Positions 61,313 through 64,000 of a stretch of 64,000 nucleotides of DNA are shown one piece after another; the first letter of the stretch is position 1; every line of letters begins with the position of its first letter. The notes under the pieces are model-generated. The model was not told where the DNA came from, did no database searches, and was given only the letters and a program-made list of their open reading frames with translations. The stretch is taken from contig JACRIM010000028.1 in the NCBI GenBank assembly GCA_016235815.1, positions 92,106 through 156,105 of the forward strand. Direction: 5' to 3'. Source of the stretch: Planctomycetota bacterium. GTDB taxonomy: Bacteria; Planctomycetota; Phycisphaerae; UBA1845; UTPLA1. The position numbers were made by a program, and so were the translations under genes.

Positions 61313-64000
61313 ATGCCTCCGCTACCTCGCGTCGTACAAAAACTTCCGATCGCCCCCCTTTTTCTCATTGCCGTCCTCTGTTCGTCCGCTGATTCCCGTG
61401 CTGAAACTTCCGCACCTTCGCGCACTGCCGTGAATCTTGATTCGGTCGATCCCGCGGTGCGGACGACGGTGGTGCGGGAGGCAGAACTTAGCCGGATCAA
61501 GGTCATTGAGAATCCTCGTTACGAGGATCCGGCTGTCGAGGCGGCGGCGCGCTCGGCGTTGCCATGTCAGAACATCGCCTATCGCAATTTGCCGACGAGT
61601 CAGATCGCCGTGTATCTGTTCGGCGGACCGCCGGGTGATGACAACGTTGCCGATGATTGCACATTGCCGCCGGGTTCTCAGAATCGGTTCATCTGCGGCG
61701 CGCAGGTGACGACGTTGGGATTCGCGCAGGACGGTCCACCGTTGTACAACTTGAATGTGCAAGTCTGGTCGAATTGCCCGGACGACCCAGAAACCGTTTT
61801 GGTTTCTCAGGGGTCTTTCTTTGGTATTCCCAACGACGGTATCCAGCGTGTGCAGACCATTACGATCGATCCACCCTATCTCGATGAAGACGACAGTTTT
61901 TGGGTGCTGGCGCAGTCGGACAATCCCGATGCGGCCTGGGAAATCGCCCGCGCTACCTCGAGCATCAACGATGTAGGGTCCACCAATGATATTGTCGCTA
62001 CAGGTTCCGGGAATCAGAGCGGCTGTAGATTCTTTTTCTTCGGCGGCCATCCCTATGCGGGGCTTACGTGCACGCTGTTTGGCTCGGCCGGCCCTGTCGG
62101 GTCGTGCTGCGACCTGAATACCGGCGTTTGCACCGACGGCGTATTGCTGAAGAATTGCGGAGATGCCTTAAATCAGTATTGGAACGCGGCGAGTTGCGCC
62201 AATGGTCCGCCGTGTGTGGCGTGTACGGTGGCCTGCGCCTTTCCGGGTCCGAACCCGCCGAACCGGGAGCAGGAGGCCGATTGTTTCACGAACTACAACC
62301 CGATGTTTCCGGGTAATGCGGATCCCAACAGGGGATGTTCGAATCTTACCACCAAGGCGATCGGCCGTTTCTGGACTCCGCTCAACTGCACCACCGCGAC
62401 GAGCGGATGCGGCCGAAGCGGCACCTACACCTTCTTGAACGTCTTCAATCAGAGTGGTACGCAGCAATATGTCGTCGAAAATCGTCGAGACGACGATCAC
62501 TATTTGCTCGAACTCACTCAGGATACCCGCGTGACGTGGACGGTGAAGGGCCGCTTCCCGAGCCAGGCGATTGTGTCGTTCACGCTGCACCAGACCAACG
62601 GCCTGAGCACAGGCGTCAACTGTCCGACCTTTGTTGCGACGGAGGCGGGCGACGTAAGCATCGGCGAAGCGAATCCCTGCAACGAATCGGTCGCGACGGC
62701 CTGCCTGCCGGGTCGCGATGGACCCGATGGACCGTTCCGGTATTTCCTGCGCGCGCGACCGGCAGTACCGAAGCTCGGCCCAAATGCGCTTTGCGGGTTG
62801 CCTTACGAATACTCGCTGGCGTGTGAGCCGTGCGTGCGCGTGCCCAGCGTCGCCGAACTTGGCGCGTGCTGCATTCAAGCGGCCTGCGTGTACACGTCGC
62901 GGCTTTCGTGCCTGATTCTCACCGGCGACGACGCGACCTATTTCCAAGGCGAAGGGTCGACCTGTCCCAATAGCGTATGCTCCGATGCGCCCGCAAATGA
63001 CACCTGCCCTAATGAGACAGTCCTGACCTGCACGAGTTGTGTCGTTCCTTACAACACGTCCCTCGCGCGTTCGGAGGGGCAGTCGTTCAGTATCTCTGGG
63101 CAAGTTTATAGAGATGTGTGGTATCGCTACACCGTTCCGCAGCCGGGCGCCTGTGCGAATGGCCGTGTCGTGGTCAGCAATATCGGCACCTGCTTCAACA
63201 GCAAGATCCAGATGCTCCGCGTATCAAACTGCAATGCAACCGTCACATCGCAATGCAATAGTATGGACTTCGGAGGCGGTGCCAACGCGATTCCGATTTT
63301 GCTTGAAGCAGGCCCGCCGATCGTGAACGTCGGCCCGTTCGTTTATGCCCGCAGCGGCACGATCGTTCCGGGTAATGCGAACGGGTGTGTGAAGCTCCGG
63401 GTCGGCGGCTTGACGGAGAACGACTTTGGCCCCGGCCTATTACGAGTCGATTTCGTTTGCACGGCGACGTCCAATTCAGCACTGGCCGCCTGGGATGCCA
63501 ACGCCGGCCGTTGTTGCTTCCCCGATGGCGCGTGCCAGATTTTGCCCAACACCGGCACCGGCACGCTCTTCAATTGTTGCGGTGTGGCCGGTGGGTACAT
63601 TCGCAATGAGACCGATTTCTATGAAGACCGGACGCTACCACAAGGCGCTTTTCCGGGTGAGATCATCAGCGTGGGCTGCGCGACACTGCCCTGTCCGGCG
63701 CAGGGCGAGGCCTGCTTCAATGCATGGGACCTCAATGCGGTCTTCGGCGGAGGCAGCGGAACGATCACCCGCGAATCGACCAATCGCATCTACTTTAAGT
63801 ATGTGGTCCCGATGTCCGCGCCGGTCGGCAGCGGCATCGCCATCAACACGTGTGGCTCACGGCTCGACCCGTCGTCTCCGATTCCAACGCCGCTCGACAC
63901 GGCCTTCGCCGTCTATCGGGGACAGTTCAGTTCCATCACGGGCGAGTGCGACGGTACTCAGTCCGCGGGTGTTGCGCCGTGCATCGCGGCCTACAACAAC
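61313..64000 (+). CDS. Large Cys-rich secreted protein, 3' truncated
   Basis: The frame from ATG 61313 (GGAG 8 bases upstream) stays open through the window end, 896 codons, so the gene continues beyond. Residues 1-31 are a signal peptide (PLFLIAVLCSSADSRA). The mature protein is Cys-rich with a recurring module opening with a CC pair: GSCCDLNTGVC (about 263), GACCIQAAC (about 517) and GRCCFPDGAC (about 732), separated by 220-255-residue beta-rich segments such as DVWYRYTVP and NRIYFKYVVP. The regular Cys content predicts disulfides, and thus an extracytoplasmic location. The CC-module pattern is a planctomycete habit from my memory; no catalytic domain is recognised. Confidence 0.85.
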   Translation, partial: MPPLPRVVQKLPIAPLFLIAVLCSSADSRAETSAPSRTAVNLDSVDPAVRTTVVREAELSRIKVIENPRYEDPAVEAAARSALPCQNIAYRNLPTSQIAVYLFGGPPGDDNVADDCTLPPGSQNRFICGAQVTTLGFAQDGPPLYNLNVQVWSNCPDDPETVLVSQGSFFGIPNDGIQRVQTITIDPPYLDEDDSFWVLAQSDNPDAAWEIARATSSINDVGSTNDIVATGSGNQSGCRFFFFGGHPYAGLTCTLFGSAGPVGSCCDLNTGVCTDGVLLKNCGDALNQYWNAASCANGPPCVACTVACAFPGPNPPNREQEADCFTNYNPMFPGNADPNRGCSNLTTKAIGRFWTPLNCTTATSGCGRSGTYTFLNVFNQSGTQQYVVENRRDDDHYLLELTQDTRVTWTVKGRFPSQAIVSFTLHQTNGLSTGVNCPTFVATEAGDVSIGEANPCNESVATACLPGRDGPDGPFRYFLRARPAVPKLGPNALCGLPYEYSLACEPCVRVPSVAELGACCIQAACVYTSRLSCLILTGDDATYFQGEGSTCPNSVCSDAPANDTCPNETVLTCTSCVVPYNTSLARSEGQSFSISGQVYRDVWYRYTVPQPGACANGRVVVSNIGTCFNSKIQMLRVSNCNATVTSQCNSMDFGGGANAIPILLEAGPPIVNVGPFVYARSGTIVPGNANGCVKLRVGGLTENDFGPGLLRVDFVCTATSNSALAAWDANAGRCCFPDGACQILPNTGTGTLFNCCGVAGGYIRNETDFYEDRTLPQGAFPGEIISVGCATLPCPAQGEACFNAWDLNAVFGGGSGTITRESTNRIYFKYVVPMSAPVGSGIAINTCGSRLDPSSPIPTPLDTAFAVYRGQFSSITGECDGTQSAGVAPCIAAYNN

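Noticed and set aside
1..64000. tRNA or rRNA genes
   Set aside because: No T-loop/acceptor pairs with CCA-type ends and no rRNA-like stretches were noticed; a covariance search would be decisive.

Overview
The window reads as chromosomal DNA of a Planctomycetes-type bacterium (inference). It has high GC, proteins ending in dockerin-like EF-hand repeats (34136-36871, 52876-54420), a Cys-rich secreted protein with repeated GxCC modules (61313 to the window end), a prepilin/DUF1559-like ectodomain fused to an anti-sigma-like protein, small CxxC zinc-ribbon membrane proteins, sigma-54 regulation and short-unit intergenic repeats. Both edges cut genes: a lipoprotein at the left and the Cys-rich protein at the right. 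I saw no rRNA, tRNA, prophage, transposase or CRISPR array.

Layout. 1-8.1 kb: GIN-domain lipoprotein, rlmN, then a LuxR-type response regulator overlapping a very large periplasmic-propeller hybrid histidine kinase. 8.2-12.9 kb: prkA with its own promoter, a 70-residue two-TM protein, a zinc-ribbon membrane protein, yebC. 13-22.2 kb: a leftward nusA-infB-ylxP-rbfA translation/transcription operon running on into an HhH-GPD glycosylase-like protein and a 1150-residue TPR lipoprotein. 22.5-23.6 kb: a lone UgpC/MalK-type ATPase with a good terminator. 23.6-26.3 kb: a gene-poor island with an uncharacterised winged-helix protein behind a textbook sigma-54 promoter, then a G4-type tract, a 27-codon copy of the end of a gene that lies 30 kb away, and a dense hairpin array. 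27-31.5 kb: pseudopilin, pgk, a histidine-phosphatase pseudoenzyme, a hypothetical protein and an MtaD-like amidohydrolase in overlapping order. 31.5-43.6 kb: glycosyltransferases, an iodotyrosine-deiodinase-like flavoprotein preceded by a SelW/Rdx-type gene with in-frame UGA, a BNR/dockerin protein, MsrA, Hsp20 (candidate sigma-54 promoter), EamA transporter, Ada and an amidohydrolase lipoprotein. 43.6-54.4 kb: MutS2 without Smr, a DUF1702-like protein, pyrR-pyrB, cysteine-synthase-like enzyme, an NtrB/NtrC pair and a secreted dockerin protein. 54.5-64 kb: DUF1579-like lipoprotein followed by octamer/heptamer arrays, J-protein, SMUG1, ECF sigma with a fused anti-sigma, a GAF-AAA+ sigma-54 activator and the Cys-rich protein.

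The most notable things are: (1) a SelW-like selenoprotein gene (33716-33940) with a CxxU motif and a bacterial SECIS-like hairpin whose loop is GGUCU, which conventional ORF calling splits at the UGA; (2) a sigma-54 theme, with two enhancer-binding proteins and three -24/-12 sites, one of them perfect, in front of an unknown protein; (3) several enzyme families with altered catalytic residues (phosphatase, glycosyltransferase, DNA glycosylase); (4) the repeat-rich island at 25.3-26.3 kb and its link to the repeat-flanked gene at 55.3 kb. All function statements rest on reading motifs by eye; no database search was run.
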